Shown here: piece by piece, positions 8,031 through 14,933 of the stretch
Layout of the letters: every line of letters begins with the position of its first letter
Numbering within the stretch: position 1 is the stretch's first letter
Virus record (IMG/VR): IMGVR_UViG_3300033992_000528
Location: 1 to 30,775 of that record
Source of the DNA: a virus
Strand: one strand, 5' to 3'
Length of the DNA stretch: 30,775 nt
The notes under the pieces: generated by a model
Database searches by the model: none
What the model saw: only the letters and a program-made list of their open reading frames with translations
What the model was told of the DNA's origin: nothing
Made by a program: the position numbers and the translations under genes

Positions 8031-9103
8031 GTGATGAAATTGCAATTAAATTAGGATTAAAATTAATAACTAGCGACAAAGATGGCAATCCAAAATATTA
8101 CTTGAACAAAAAAAAGTTAGAAGAATACAATAAACTTGTCAACCTTGAAAAATTATCAATCAAAGGTAAAAGCACCCTAAGTGACAAAGATGGCAATTTG
8201 GTCATGGAGTGGGTTAAAACAGAAGTTAGCGAAAAGGATAAAATTGAAAACCTTAGACAGGCGATTAAGGCGCTTAATGATGACATAATACCATGCAAAA
8301 TAACTCCCAAGCCACAGGGTGAAACCTATTCAAATTTAATTAATCAATATACATTGACCGACTACCATTTAGGTATGATGGCATGGGGTGAAGAAACGGG
8401 AGCGGATTGGGATATTAAAATAGCAGAAGAAACTTTGATCAAGTATTTCAAATATGCTATTGAAAGTAGTCCGAAAGCTGAAACGGCTATCTTTGCGCAA
8501 TTAGGTGACTTCCTGCATTGGGATGGCATGGATGCGGTGACACCACAAAGTAGAAATTTATTAGACGCTGATACAAGGTTCACGAAATTAGTCAGGGTTG
8601 CTATTAAAGTGATTCGCCAAGTCATTAATATGCTATTGCAGAAATACCCAACCGTTAAATTAATAATGGCAGAAGGTAACCATGACATGGCTTCATCGAT
8701 TTGGCTACGTGAAACCCTAAGTATCTTTTATGAGAACGAACCACGTATAATAATAGATACCAATCCTAGCCCGTATTACTGCATCACATGGGGCGATTGC
8801 TGTTTATTTTATCATCACGGCCACAAAAAGAGTGCAGAAAGTTTAGATTCTGTTTTCGTGTCAAAATTCAAGTCTGAGTTTGGGAAGTCAAAATTCGTTT
8901 ATGCGCATACCGGTCATTTGCACAATACAAAAATGATTGAGACAAATTTAATGATAGTCGAGCAACATCGGACACTAGCGACCAAAGATGCCTATGCTAG
9001 TCGTGGCGGTTGGAGTAGTGGGAGAGATTCAAAAGTAATCACATATCACAAACAATTTGGTGAAGTGGATAGGCGTACTATTAATATTGATGCAATTTCT
9101 TAA
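8015..9103 (+). CDS. Calcineurin-like metallophosphoesterase
   Basis: 362 residues. The five metal-binding blocks are intact: DYH (116-118), GD (164-165, GDFLH), GNHD (221-224), HHGH (267-270) and HTGHLH (298-303). So it should be a two-metal phosphoesterase or nuclease. Residues 1-110 form a charged N-terminal extension with two SDKDGN repeats (residues 20-25 and 56-61, in STLSDKDGN the second time) that may be a short DNA-binding or specificity part. It is the last gene before a strong terminator, next to the lysis genes rather than to replication genes, so its target (DNA ends, nucleotides, cyclic dinucleotide signals) cannot be told from context. Confidence 0.8.
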   Translation: MRKRLSDEIAIKLGLKLITSDKDGNPKYYLNKKKLEEYNKLVNLEKLSIKGKSTLSDKDGNLVMEWVKTEVSEKDKIENLRQAIKALNDDIIPCKITPKPQGETYSNLINQYTLTDYHLGMMAWGEETGADWDIKIAEETLIKYFKYAIESSPKAETAIFAQLGDFLHWDGMDAVTPQSRNLLDADTRFTKLVRVAIKVIRQVINMLLQKYPTVKLIMAEGNHDMASSIWLRETLSIFYENEPRIIIDTNPSPYYCITWGDCCLFYHHGHKKSAESLDSVFVSKFKSEFGKSKFVYAHTGHLHNTKMIETNLMIVEQHRTLATKDAYASRGGWSSGRDSKVITYHKQFGEVDRRTINIDAIS

Positions 9104-9181
9104 AAAAAAATGTTTGAATTAAAAAATTTAACTATATTTACATTTCTGACATAATAATTTAGTATTTTTTCGTATTTCGTT

Positions 9182-9215
9182 AAAACCTCTAGTTCCCAGC
9201 TAGGGGTTTTTTTTG
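9182..9215 (+). terminator. Strong rho-independent terminator ending the late operon
   Basis: Stem from AAAACCTCTAG (9182-9192) with CTAGGGGTTTT (9200-9210), one G-T pair, seven-base loop and a run of eight T (9207-9214). It separates the late region from the early promoter that follows. Confidence 0.85.
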
Positions 9216-9243
9216 TCTTATTTTCAGCTACTTAGATAGGTTT

Positions 9244-9257
9244 GTTAAATTTTTAAC
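9244..9257. promoter_or_regulatory. Near-palindromic operator-like site GTTAAATTTTTAAC
   Basis: GTTAAAT TTTTAAC is a 14-bp palindrome with one central mismatch. Perfect copies occur at 17131-17144 and 20657-20670. All three lie 52-53 bp before a TAnnTTTG box, so the placement is conserved. Binding protein unknown. Confidence 0.65.
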
Positions 9258-9285
9258 ATAATAAATTGAAAATAATTTAATTTAG

Positions 9286-9318
9286 TTGCACCTAATTAAA
9301 ATAATGTTTGTATATTTG
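9286..9318 (+). promoter_or_regulatory. Bacteroidota-type promoter, early region
   Basis: The -7 box TATATTTG (9311-9318) fits TAnnTTTG, with a TTG at 9286-9288 as a weak -33 element. The 30 bases 9289-9318 match 17176-17205 at 27 positions (core TAATTAAAATAA.GTTTG). It drives the early genes from 9345. Confidence 0.75.
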
Positions 9319-9344
9319 TCAGACAGAAACGAAAAAAATATATT

Positions 9345-9533
9345 ATGACAACAGTAGAAATTTACGCAAACAAAGACAACAGCAAAAAAATTTACATTAT
9401 CAAGGTTGTTAAACCAAACACAAAAAAAAGTTTATTTTTTCCACAAACCCCTGAAGGTAAAAGATTAAATTCTACTCTTTTTGTAAGAAAATACGATGCT
9501 GTAAACTTAGGTAGAATTTATTTAAACAATTAA
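9345..9533 (+). CDS. Small early hypothetical protein
   Basis: 62 residues, basic, starting MTTVEIYANKDNSKKIYIIK. It is the first gene behind the early promoter, with the leader motif ACGAAAAAAATATATT before the ATG that is repeated before two other genes (17241 and 17543). Predicted beta strands with a Lys-rich middle. No family recognised; first-early small proteins of phages often act on host functions, but that is only a guess. Confidence 0.6.
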   Translation: MTTVEIYANKDNSKKIYIIKVVKPNTKKSLFFPQTPEGKRLNSTLFVRKYDAVNLGRIYLNN

Positions 9534-9538
9534 AACTA

Positions 9539-9715
9539 ATGGAGAAACAAAAAAGAGGGGTAAAACCTAAAGAAGATCGAGACCAAATTAAAGAACGTTT
9601 GACAATATTCGTTGAAAAATGGAAGTCCAAAAAAATAGGTAAAGATCAAGCCAAGAAAATAGCATACACGGCAATTTCAAACGCCTGTAAAGAAAATCAA
9701 TTAAAAACAAATTAA
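9539..9715 (+). CDS. 58-residue basic helical protein
   Basis: Reads MEKQKRGVKPKEDRDQIKER and then helix-rich sequence to NQLKTN. It fills the space between two early genes, starts three bases after the upstream stop codon and ends one base before the next ATG, so it fits the operon without overlap. Highly Lys-rich, which suggests nucleic-acid contact. Function unknown. Confidence 0.55.
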   Translation: MEKQKRGVKPKEDRDQIKERLTIFVEKWKSKKIGKDQAKKIAYTAISNACKENQLKTN

Positions 9716-9716
9716 T

Positions 9717-10130
9717 ATGTCACCAGAAAAACAACTAATAAAAGAAATCAAAAAAATCGTGTACGAACATGAAGCCGACCCCGACCAAATTAATTCGGTG
9801 GTGATTCGATACCGCTTAGCAATTAGTAAAGTAACTAGAACCGAAGCAGAACATTTAATATATTGCGCTTGCATAGCTACAAATGCGGATGCTTACATCG
9901 TAATATCCAAAATTCGAAAAGCAACGGCCGTACGAGCTAGATATTTAGTTTGGAATCATATCAGAACTACAAAGCCTTCGATGTCGTTTAGACGAATTGG
10001 ATTAATTACAGGCGGTCACGATCACTCGACTGTTATGCACGGACTAGCAGCGTTAAATCAATGGCTGGAGTATGACAAAGAGATAATTGAGGAGTACAAA
10101 ATATTCAATAAATTACTAGCAGCATGTTAA
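9717..10130 (+). CDS. DnaA domain IV-like DNA-binding protein
   Basis: 137 residues with no ATPase domain. Residues about 70-118 match domain IV of the replication initiator DnaA: a helix (VRARYLVWNHIRT), then SMSFRRIG and the signature GGHDHSTVMH (99-108), where cellular DnaA has GGRDHSTVLH. The Asp-His-Ser/Thr core that contacts the DnaA box is kept; the Arg is His here. In host biology this domain binds DnaA boxes at the origin. A stand-alone copy may mark the phage origin, recruit or block host DnaA, or act as a regulator. The N-terminal 65 residues are helical and unassigned. Confidence 0.8.
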   Translation: MSPEKQLIKEIKKIVYEHEADPDQINSVVIRYRLAISKVTRTEAEHLIYCACIATNADAYIVISKIRKATAVRARYLVWNHIRTTKPSMSFRRIGLITGGHDHSTVMHGLAALNQWLEYDKEIIEEYKIFNKLLAAC

Positions 10131-10318
10131 ACAATTATCCCATCAATACTTTGATCAACAAAATCGAGGAATTGCAAAAGGAGCGAAAACGGATTAAGAA
10201 CTGTTTAGAGTGGTTTGAAGATGAAATGACCACACAGGCATACGAACGGATCGACACGCTTATTGATTCGCTCGAAACAGCGGTTAAATTATTGAGAGAG
10301 TTTACAGAATCAAATTAA
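10124..10318 (+). CDS. Small coiled-coil hypothetical protein
   Basis: 64 residues, almost fully helical with charged heptads (INKIEELQKERKRIKNCLEW). The start lies inside the end of the DnaA-like gene (overlap of seven bases), so they are co-translated. A short coiled-coil partner of the DnaA-like protein is possible but unproven. Confidence 0.6.
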   Translation: MLNNYPINTLINKIEELQKERKRIKNCLEWFEDEMTTQAYERIDTLIDSLETAVKLLREFTESN

Positions 10319-10329
10319 AAAATAGAGAT

Positions 10330-10830
10330 ATGAAACAAAAATTGATAGTAATTTTAATAGGTTTCAGCGTTTGTGTTTTATTCCTAAATTTTGAAACCAA
10401 GCCGCAACCGGTTATTGAAATAAATGTAATCGATCAAGTTGAAACTAAGTTTCTGAAAATTGACCGTGCAACAACATACAATCCTACTAAGTGGCAATGT
10501 GATGCCGATCCATTAACCACCGCCGACAATTCATTGATTGACGTTGAAAAATTAAAAGCCAATGAAATCAAATGGGTGGCACTTTCGAGGGATTTAATTT
10601 TAGATCCTTACCGAAATAGTTATTTTCCGCACAGGGGGCATTGGAACGGTTTATTTTCTTTCGGTGACACAATAGACGTTCGATCGGTTTCAAGCCCTCA
10701 GATCAACGGCAAATGGGTTGTGCGTGATTGCATGAATGCTAGGTACAAAAATAGTATTGACTTTCTTTTGGATAGCCAAAGCAATAAACCGAAGCTAGGG
10801 CTTTGCAAAGATTTAATAATTAAGCTATGA
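10330..10830 (+). CDS. 3D-domain (double-psi beta barrel) exported protein
   Basis: 166 residues. An N-terminal hydrophobic segment (6-20, IVILIGFSVCVLFL) is a signal peptide or anchor. Residues about 46-150 match the 3D domain: RATTYNPTKWQCDADPLTTA, WVALSRDLI, GDTIDV, and WVVRDCMNARYKNSIDFLL with the conserved Asp. The fold is that of RlpA/MltA-type cell-wall lytic transglycosylase domains. It may act on peptidoglycan or be a host-envelope factor. It is oddly placed among early genes, away from the lysis cassette. Activity is inferred from the fold. Confidence 0.7.
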   Translation: MKQKLIVILIGFSVCVLFLNFETKPQPVIEINVIDQVETKFLKIDRATTYNPTKWQCDADPLTTADNSLIDVEKLKANEIKWVALSRDLILDPYRNSYFPHRGHWNGLFSFGDTIDVRSVSSPQINGKWVVRDCMNARYKNSIDFLLDSQSNKPKLGLCKDLIIKL

Positions 10831-10898
10831 AAGTAAAACGATTCCACAGGATTAGGACGGGGTTTTGGCTATTCATGGAATGGCTACTATTGCAATAG
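10827..10898 (+). CDS. Possible 23-residue membrane-active peptide
   Basis: An ATG overlapping the stop of the previous gene (ATGA) opens MKVKRFHRIRTGFWLFMEWL plus three residues. The basic start followed by a hydrophobic Trp/Phe helix looks like a tiny membrane peptide. Translational coupling supports it, but the size leaves it uncertain. Confidence 0.35.
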   Translation: MKVKRFHRIRTGFWLFMEWLLLQ

Positions 10899-10942
10899 CA
10901 AAAAAAAAGTTAGATTTTTATTAGTACATTAGAATTAATTTG

Positions 10943-10950
10943 TATATTTG
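10943..10950 (+). promoter_or_regulatory. -7 promoter box TATATTTG before the modification module
   Basis: A TAnnTTTG box in an AT-rich stretch. The expected transcription start, about seven bases on, falls right at the first stem of the structured leader (10957). No palindrome of the GTTAAAATTTTAAC type lies upstream. Confidence 0.6.
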
Positions 10951-10956
10951 TAGTAT

Positions 10957-11048
10957 AGTTACTGGTCTGACAATAAAGTAACTCAAGGAATTATTAACAA
11001 GCCTTGCAATGAATTGAGAAGTCAGACCCTCAAGGATTTGCAAGGCTT
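10957..11048 (+). ncRNA. Structured leader RNA with two hairpins and complementary loops (element 1)
   Basis: Hairpin 1: AGTTAC (10957-10962) with GTAACT (10978-10983). Its 15-base loop holds GGTCTGAC (10964-10971). Hairpin 2: AAGCCTTGCAA (10999-11009) with TTGCAAGGCTT (11038-11048), 11 perfect pairs, followed by a T tract as in a terminator. The loop of hairpin 2 holds GTCAGACC (11021-11028), a perfect complement of the hairpin 1 loop. So loop-loop pairing (kissing or pseudoknot) of eight pairs is possible. CTCAAGGA also occurs twice (10982-10989, 11029-11036), which allows alternative folds. The element lies 20 bases before the first gene of the module and may control termination or translation. 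Confidence 0.7.
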
Positions 11049-11068
11049 TTTTAATTTAATTAAATAAT

Positions 11069-11329
11069 ATGAACATTTTAGAAAAAGCAAATGAGATAGT
11101 AAATCTAAGATCAGAAGAAAAAGAAAGATATTACGGTCCTTTTGAAGAAGGAATGGCTAAAGCAGCCAAAATTGCATCTCTTATGTCTTCTAAGGACATA
11201 ACTACTGTTGACATGTATAATTGTATGATTGCGTTAAAACTATCAAGACAGTCATACAGCAATAAAGAGGATAATCTACTTGATGCAGTAGCTTATATAG
11301 GTAGTTTAAACAATACAATAAATAAATAA
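11069..11329 (+). CDS. DUF6378-like protein
   Basis: 86 residues. The pattern R.EEKERYYGPFEEGMAKAAKI, then ITTVDMYNCMIALKLSRQSY and DNLLDAVAYIG, matches phage proteins of the DUF6378 type: all-alpha, with conserved YG, an IT..D..... LK.SR block and a final Asp. These accompany nucleotide-metabolism genes in phages and resemble small MazG-like helical proteins, though the family has no assigned reaction that I know. It is the first gene after the structured leader and uses almost only AGA for arginine, like the rest of the module. Confidence 0.65.
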   Translation: MNILEKANEIVNLRSEEKERYYGPFEEGMAKAAKIASLMSSKDITTVDMYNCMIALKLSRQSYSNKEDNLLDAVAYIGSLNNTINK

Positions 11330-11330
11330 T

Positions 11331-12290
11331 ATGAAAAAAATAGGAATGATAGGGGTTATTTCTAACCCTGTTAAAAGTAACAATTCTCATAATGGTGGAT
11401 GGACTTATGTTTGTAAAGCTATTTTAGAAAATAAATTTAATAGCAAAATAGATATACTAAATGAAACAGATGATTGGAATAATTACAGTAATTTAATAAT
11501 AAATGAAGGGGTTAACTATAAAATTGGAGTTTACAACTTTTTTGGTGGGGTATCTGATAAGACTATAGTTAAATTACTTAAACTAAAAGATTTTAAAGGT
11601 CAAGTTTTATGTATAAATGAAATAATAGACTACAATGATATGTGTAAAAAAAGAAAAGAATTAATAGAATATAGAAATTTAAATTTTAATATACCTGAAG
11701 TAATAGAATTGGATAAATTATCTAACTATTTAGTTCTTGGTGATAGTCATTCTTTATCCGTGTTTAAACCTGAATATTGCATATCAAGAAATGATGGTAA
11801 AACACTACATGGTTTTCTTAAAGAAGGAATTAAATATTACATTCATGATTCAGTTAGCAAATTAGTCTTTTACGCTGGAAATATAGATATTAGATTTCAT
11901 GTAATTAAATATGGAATAGAATCAATTGATAATATGATTTTAGAATTAGAATCTCAGTTAAAAAATCTAAAGATAAAAGATATATCTTTAGTAGAATTGT
12001 TGCCTATAGAAAATGAAAGTAGAAAAATACCAGGAACAGGAAAGTTTAATGGATCTAACTTTAACGGAACTAGATTAGAAAGATTGGAAATGGCAATTCA
12101 TTTTAACAAAATGATCAATATGATTGCTAACAATAATAACTGGAAAGTTTTAAAATGGAATTTTAATTATCAAGAAGAATTAAGTTTTGATAATATGGAA
12201 GCAAAACAATCAGTTCATTTAAGGCCAACATCATATATGTTTGCTAATGATTTTATAAATATAGAAACTAAAAATTTATTCTCATGTTAG
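11331..12290 (+). CDS. SGNH/GDSL-hydrolase-like protein of the modification module
   Basis: 319 residues. From about residue 133 three blocks resemble SGNH hydrolases: LGDSHS (136-141) with a candidate nucleophile Ser, AGNIDIRFH (182-190) in place of the G-x-N-D block, and a late His in SVHLRP (294-299). Between them lies an unusual conserved-looking loop, ENESRKIPGTGKFNGSNFNG. Residues 1-125 form a separate alpha/beta part I do not recognise. SGNH enzymes cleave or transfer acyl esters. In this operon it could act on a base side chain or its precursor, but this is inference. It overlaps the next gene by seven bases, so the module is translationally coupled. Confidence 0.55.
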   Translation: MKKIGMIGVISNPVKSNNSHNGGWTYVCKAILENKFNSKIDILNETDDWNNYSNLIINEGVNYKIGVYNFFGGVSDKTIVKLLKLKDFKGQVLCINEIIDYNDMCKKRKELIEYRNLNFNIPEVIELDKLSNYLVLGDSHSLSVFKPEYCISRNDGKTLHGFLKEGIKYYIHDSVSKLVFYAGNIDIRFHVIKYGIESIDNMILELESQLKNLKIKDISLVELLPIENESRKIPGTGKFNGSNFNGTRLERLEMAIHFNKMINMIANNNNWKVLKWNFNYQEELSFDNMEAKQSVHLRPTSYMFANDFINIETKNLFSC

Positions 12291-13192
12291 AAGTATTTAA
12301 AACATATTACTCTAAAGCTAAAATGATGCAAGAGTTAAAGTACAAAGGCTTTAATTGGACTAAAGAAGATATTAATGATGACTTGATATGGAATGTCCCT
12401 ATATATGATGTAGTTAATAGAAGATATGCTGCATTTAGCTCTTTGTTAGAAGCTATAAAATATAAAGAAAATGACCCTAAAGATAACGGAATTTATTTTA
12501 ATAGTTTACAAGAAACAATTACAGATGAAAACTTTATTAAGTTATGTTATTTATTCAGATTGTGTGGCTCAGGAATTAATTATAAGCATAAAAAAGAAGA
12601 TCAAGAACCTTTTGGAACACATGGTTTTGGTAACTTCTGGATTGTTGAAGAATTAAAAAAAGGATGTTCATTTTATGAAGATTGGATTTCATGTATACCT
12701 GAGAATAAATTCTGTGATGTTAAAGGTTATTTACTGCCTATGATTAAAGGAGGATTACGTAACTTTATTATAAATGAAAGTAAAGAACTAACAAACTATT
12801 TAATAGACTATGTTTATAATAATAAAGGATTAGGTATAAAACAAGTTGTTGATGAAGGTAATAGTTACTTAATGGAAAGAGGTTTTAAAAGACAGAATTT
12901 TGTTTTAACAGCTTTCGCGATGGACTTAGCTGAATATTTTCCTAATATAGTTGATAGAAATAGTGATACGTATATTGGTAGTAATGCTAAAAAATGTTTA
13001 AAAATGATATTACCAAATATGAAAACTGATGAAGCTCTTAGATTCTTATGTAAAGAAACTGGAAACAAATCAAAACCTTACGATATGGAAGATATAGCAT
13101 GTGATTTTATTAGATACTTAGATAATTTTCAATCAGAAGACCACATAAAAAATAATAATAACTTAAAATATAAAAACAATGTTTCTCAATAA
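12284..13192 (+). CDS. Alpha-glutamyl/putrescinyl-thymine pyrophosphorylase-like DNA base modification protein
   Basis: 302 residues, all-alpha. The motifs FRLCGSGINY (91-100), HGFGNFWIV (113-121), GFKRQNFVLTAFAMDLAEYF (200-219) and SNAKKCLK (233-240) recall the aGPT-PPlase (amino acid:DNA transferase) family, which is related to helix-hairpin-helix DNA glycosylases. In known phage pathways these enzymes replace the pyrophosphate on a 5-hydroxymethyl pyrimidine in DNA with an amino acid or polyamine. Its neighbours (PLP enzyme, thymidylate-synthase-fold enzyme) are those expected for such a pathway. The identification is by memory of the motifs and by context; clade cannot be told. Confidence 0.7.
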   Translation: MLEVFKTYYSKAKMMQELKYKGFNWTKEDINDDLIWNVPIYDVVNRRYAAFSSLLEAIKYKENDPKDNGIYFNSLQETITDENFIKLCYLFRLCGSGINYKHKKEDQEPFGTHGFGNFWIVEELKKGCSFYEDWISCIPENKFCDVKGYLLPMIKGGLRNFIINESKELTNYLIDYVYNNKGLGIKQVVDEGNSYLMERGFKRQNFVLTAFAMDLAEYFPNIVDRNSDTYIGSNAKKCLKMILPNMKTDEALRFLCKETGNKSKPYDMEDIACDFIRYLDNFQSEDHIKNNNNLKYKNNVSQ

Positions 13193-14072
13193 ACAAATAG
13201 GTTCAGAAAACAAAGATCTTTTAAATGGTAAAAATCTAGAATATTATTTAGAACTAACTAAAAATTTTCAAAGTAGTTTTCAAGATTTTGTAGTAAAAGA
13301 AGTAAATGGATTCTTTGTAATAGATGAATCAGTTTCTAATCCAGTAGGTGCTAAAGCAAGATTTGGTGAATTATTAATGCAATTAAACACTAAGAAAGAG
13401 ATAGTTTATGTACAACCAAGGAAAGGATTTGCAGGTATTAGTTTATCTTATCTTTGTAAAAAATACAATAAAGATTTAACTTTAGTCATGCCTTCTAGTG
13501 CTAAAGCTTCTGAGCATCAAAGATTATGTATTGAATATGGAGCCAAAGCTTTATTTGCTAGAATAGCTGCTATGCCTAATGCTGGTTTAATAGCTAAAAA
13601 ATACGCAGCAAAAAGAGATGCTTTATTTATTCCTTTAGGTTTGCAACATGAATTAGTTACTGCTTGTGCTGTAAGAAGTGTTTATGATTTTTTTAAAGAC
13701 AAAGAGAAACCTAAAAAAATGTGGTGTGTCATATCAACAGGTGTTTTATCCAGAGCTTTGCAAATAGCACTTCCAGATACTGAATTTGTAAATGTTGCTG
13801 TAGCTAGAAATATTCATCAAGGAGAATTAGGCAGAGCTAAGTTTATTAGTTACCATAAACCTTTTAACGCTAAATCTGATTTGATACCTACAGAGTTTAA
13901 CTGTGAATCAACTTACGATGCTAAAGGATGGGATTACCTTAATAAATATGGTGAAAAAGGCGATTGGTTTTTTTCTGTAGCTGGAGATTCGGACAAAACA
14001 ACAATACCAGAAAGCAGCATTGATAGTTATAGAGATTGGAACGACTTAAAAGACTTTAAAGATGAGATTTAA
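13179..14072 (+). CDS. PLP-dependent fold-type-II lyase-like enzyme
   Basis: 297 residues resembling cysteine synthase/threonine dehydratase-type enzymes. SNPVGAKARFGE (53-64) gives Lys59 as the probable Schiff-base lysine. VMPSSAKASEHQRLCIEYGA (103-122) matches the usual P....K...... GA helix, and VISTGVLSRAL (184-194) takes the place of the phosphate-binding Gly loop. The usual S/T-x-GN motif after the lysine domain is RKGFAGISL (81-89), so the Asn that contacts PLP in typical members is absent. Phages with modified thymine use PLP enzymes to trim an added amino acid to an aminoalkyl group. A role of that kind fits here. It overlaps both neighbours by 11-14 bases. Confidence 0.65.
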   Translation: MFLNKQIGSENKDLLNGKNLEYYLELTKNFQSSFQDFVVKEVNGFFVIDESVSNPVGAKARFGELLMQLNTKKEIVYVQPRKGFAGISLSYLCKKYNKDLTLVMPSSAKASEHQRLCIEYGAKALFARIAAMPNAGLIAKKYAAKRDALFIPLGLQHELVTACAVRSVYDFFKDKEKPKKMWCVISTGVLSRALQIALPDTEFVNVAVARNIHQGELGRAKFISYHKPFNAKSDLIPTEFNCESTYDAKGWDYLNKYGEKGDWFFSVAGDSDKTTIPESSIDSYRDWNDLKDFKDEI

Positions 14073-14697
14073 TAATGCGACAGAAGCTTTTGAGAAGCTT
14101 TATAGTGAAGTAAATTCTTCAGGTAAAATAACTAAATATACCAAAGCTATTTTTAATATAGGTTTCTATATAGATAATCCTTTAGATAGAATTATAACTA
14201 CAGATTATAGAAATTTTAATAGTGATTATGCTGAGTTTGAATGGCAATGGTACTTATCAGGAAACGCAGATGCAACTGAAATAGCTAAGAAAGCAAAGAT
14301 ATGGTATAAATGCATGGATCAGAATGGATATGTAAATTCGAACTATGGTTACCAATGGAATAAAGGTAAACAACTTGATTATGTGATTAATGAATTAATT
14401 AAGAATAAAGATTCAAGAAGAGCATCCATTTCTATTTATGATGCAAAAGATAGGTATAATTTCGAGAATGATACTCCTTGTACTTATGCTATTAACTTTA
14501 GGATTTTAGATGATAAGTTAAATATGTCAGTTATGATGCGTTCTAACGATCTCTGGTACGGTTTTGCTAACGATCAATATTGTTTCTCAAAACTACAAGA
14601 GTTAGTAGCTAACAGGTTAGATATAAAAGTAGGATCTTACTTCCACTTTGTTAATGATTTACATTTATACAATAATTTTTTAAATAAAAACAAATGA
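14062..14697 (+). CDS. Thymidylate-synthase-fold pyrimidine hydroxymethylase-like enzyme
   Basis: 211 residues against 264 for E. coli thymidylate synthase. Key residues are present: Glu60 in EFEWQWYLSG, RR (119-120), catalytic Cys140 in DTPCTYA, RSND (160-163), Gly167, and HLY (201-203). The family makes dTMP, 5-hydroxymethyl-dUMP or 5-hydroxymethyl-dCMP using folate. An ungapped alignment puts Asp171 (in GFAND, 167-171) at the site that is Asn177 in E. coli TS; Asp at this site is the hallmark of T4-type dCMP hydroxymethylase. A one-residue gap would place Asn170 there. So the substrate is uncertain, uracil or cytosine. The operon supports a hydroxymethylase rather than plain dTMP synthesis. 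Overlaps both neighbours. Confidence 0.75.
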   Translation: MRFNNATEAFEKLYSEVNSSGKITKYTKAIFNIGFYIDNPLDRIITTDYRNFNSDYAEFEWQWYLSGNADATEIAKKAKIWYKCMDQNGYVNSNYGYQWNKGKQLDYVINELIKNKDSRRASISIYDAKDRYNFENDTPCTYAINFRILDDKLNMSVMMRSNDLWYGFANDQYCFSKLQELVANRLDIKVGSYFHFVNDLHLYNNFLNKNK

Positions 14698-14933
14698 AAG
14701 CAGTAGTTAAATCAATAATAGGTCCTTATGATGGACCATTTGAAAAAAACATAATTACTTACAAACTAAGTATTGGATTAAATGAAATAGTATGGCATGA
14801 AAATGGCTATCGACCAATGAATAACTTAGATATAAAAGTAGGAGACGTTTTAAGTGGCTTAGTTTTAAATGGAAATAAGCCTAATTATAATAAATCAATA
14901 ATAGTAAACACACAATTAAAATTACAATTATGA
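14694..14933 (+). CDS. 79-residue orphan protein of the modification module
   Basis: Starts MKAVVKSIIGPYDGPFEKNI and is predicted to be mostly beta strand, possibly a small barrel, ending LKLQL. The ATG overlaps the upstream stop (ATGA) and the end overlaps the next start, so it is a fixed part of the operon. No family recognised. Its position between the hydroxymethylase-like and MazG-like genes hints at a folate- or nucleotide-related helper, but nothing in the sequence shows this. Confidence 0.6.
   Translation: MKAVVKSIIGPYDGPFEKNIITYKLSIGLNEIVWHENGYRPMNNLDIKVGDVLSGLVLNGNKPNYNKSIIVNTQLKLQL

Noticed and set aside
9216-9344. Replication origin with DnaA boxes
   Set aside because: The AT-rich stretch is suggestive, but I saw no TTATCCACA-type boxes; promoter and palindrome explain the conserved parts.
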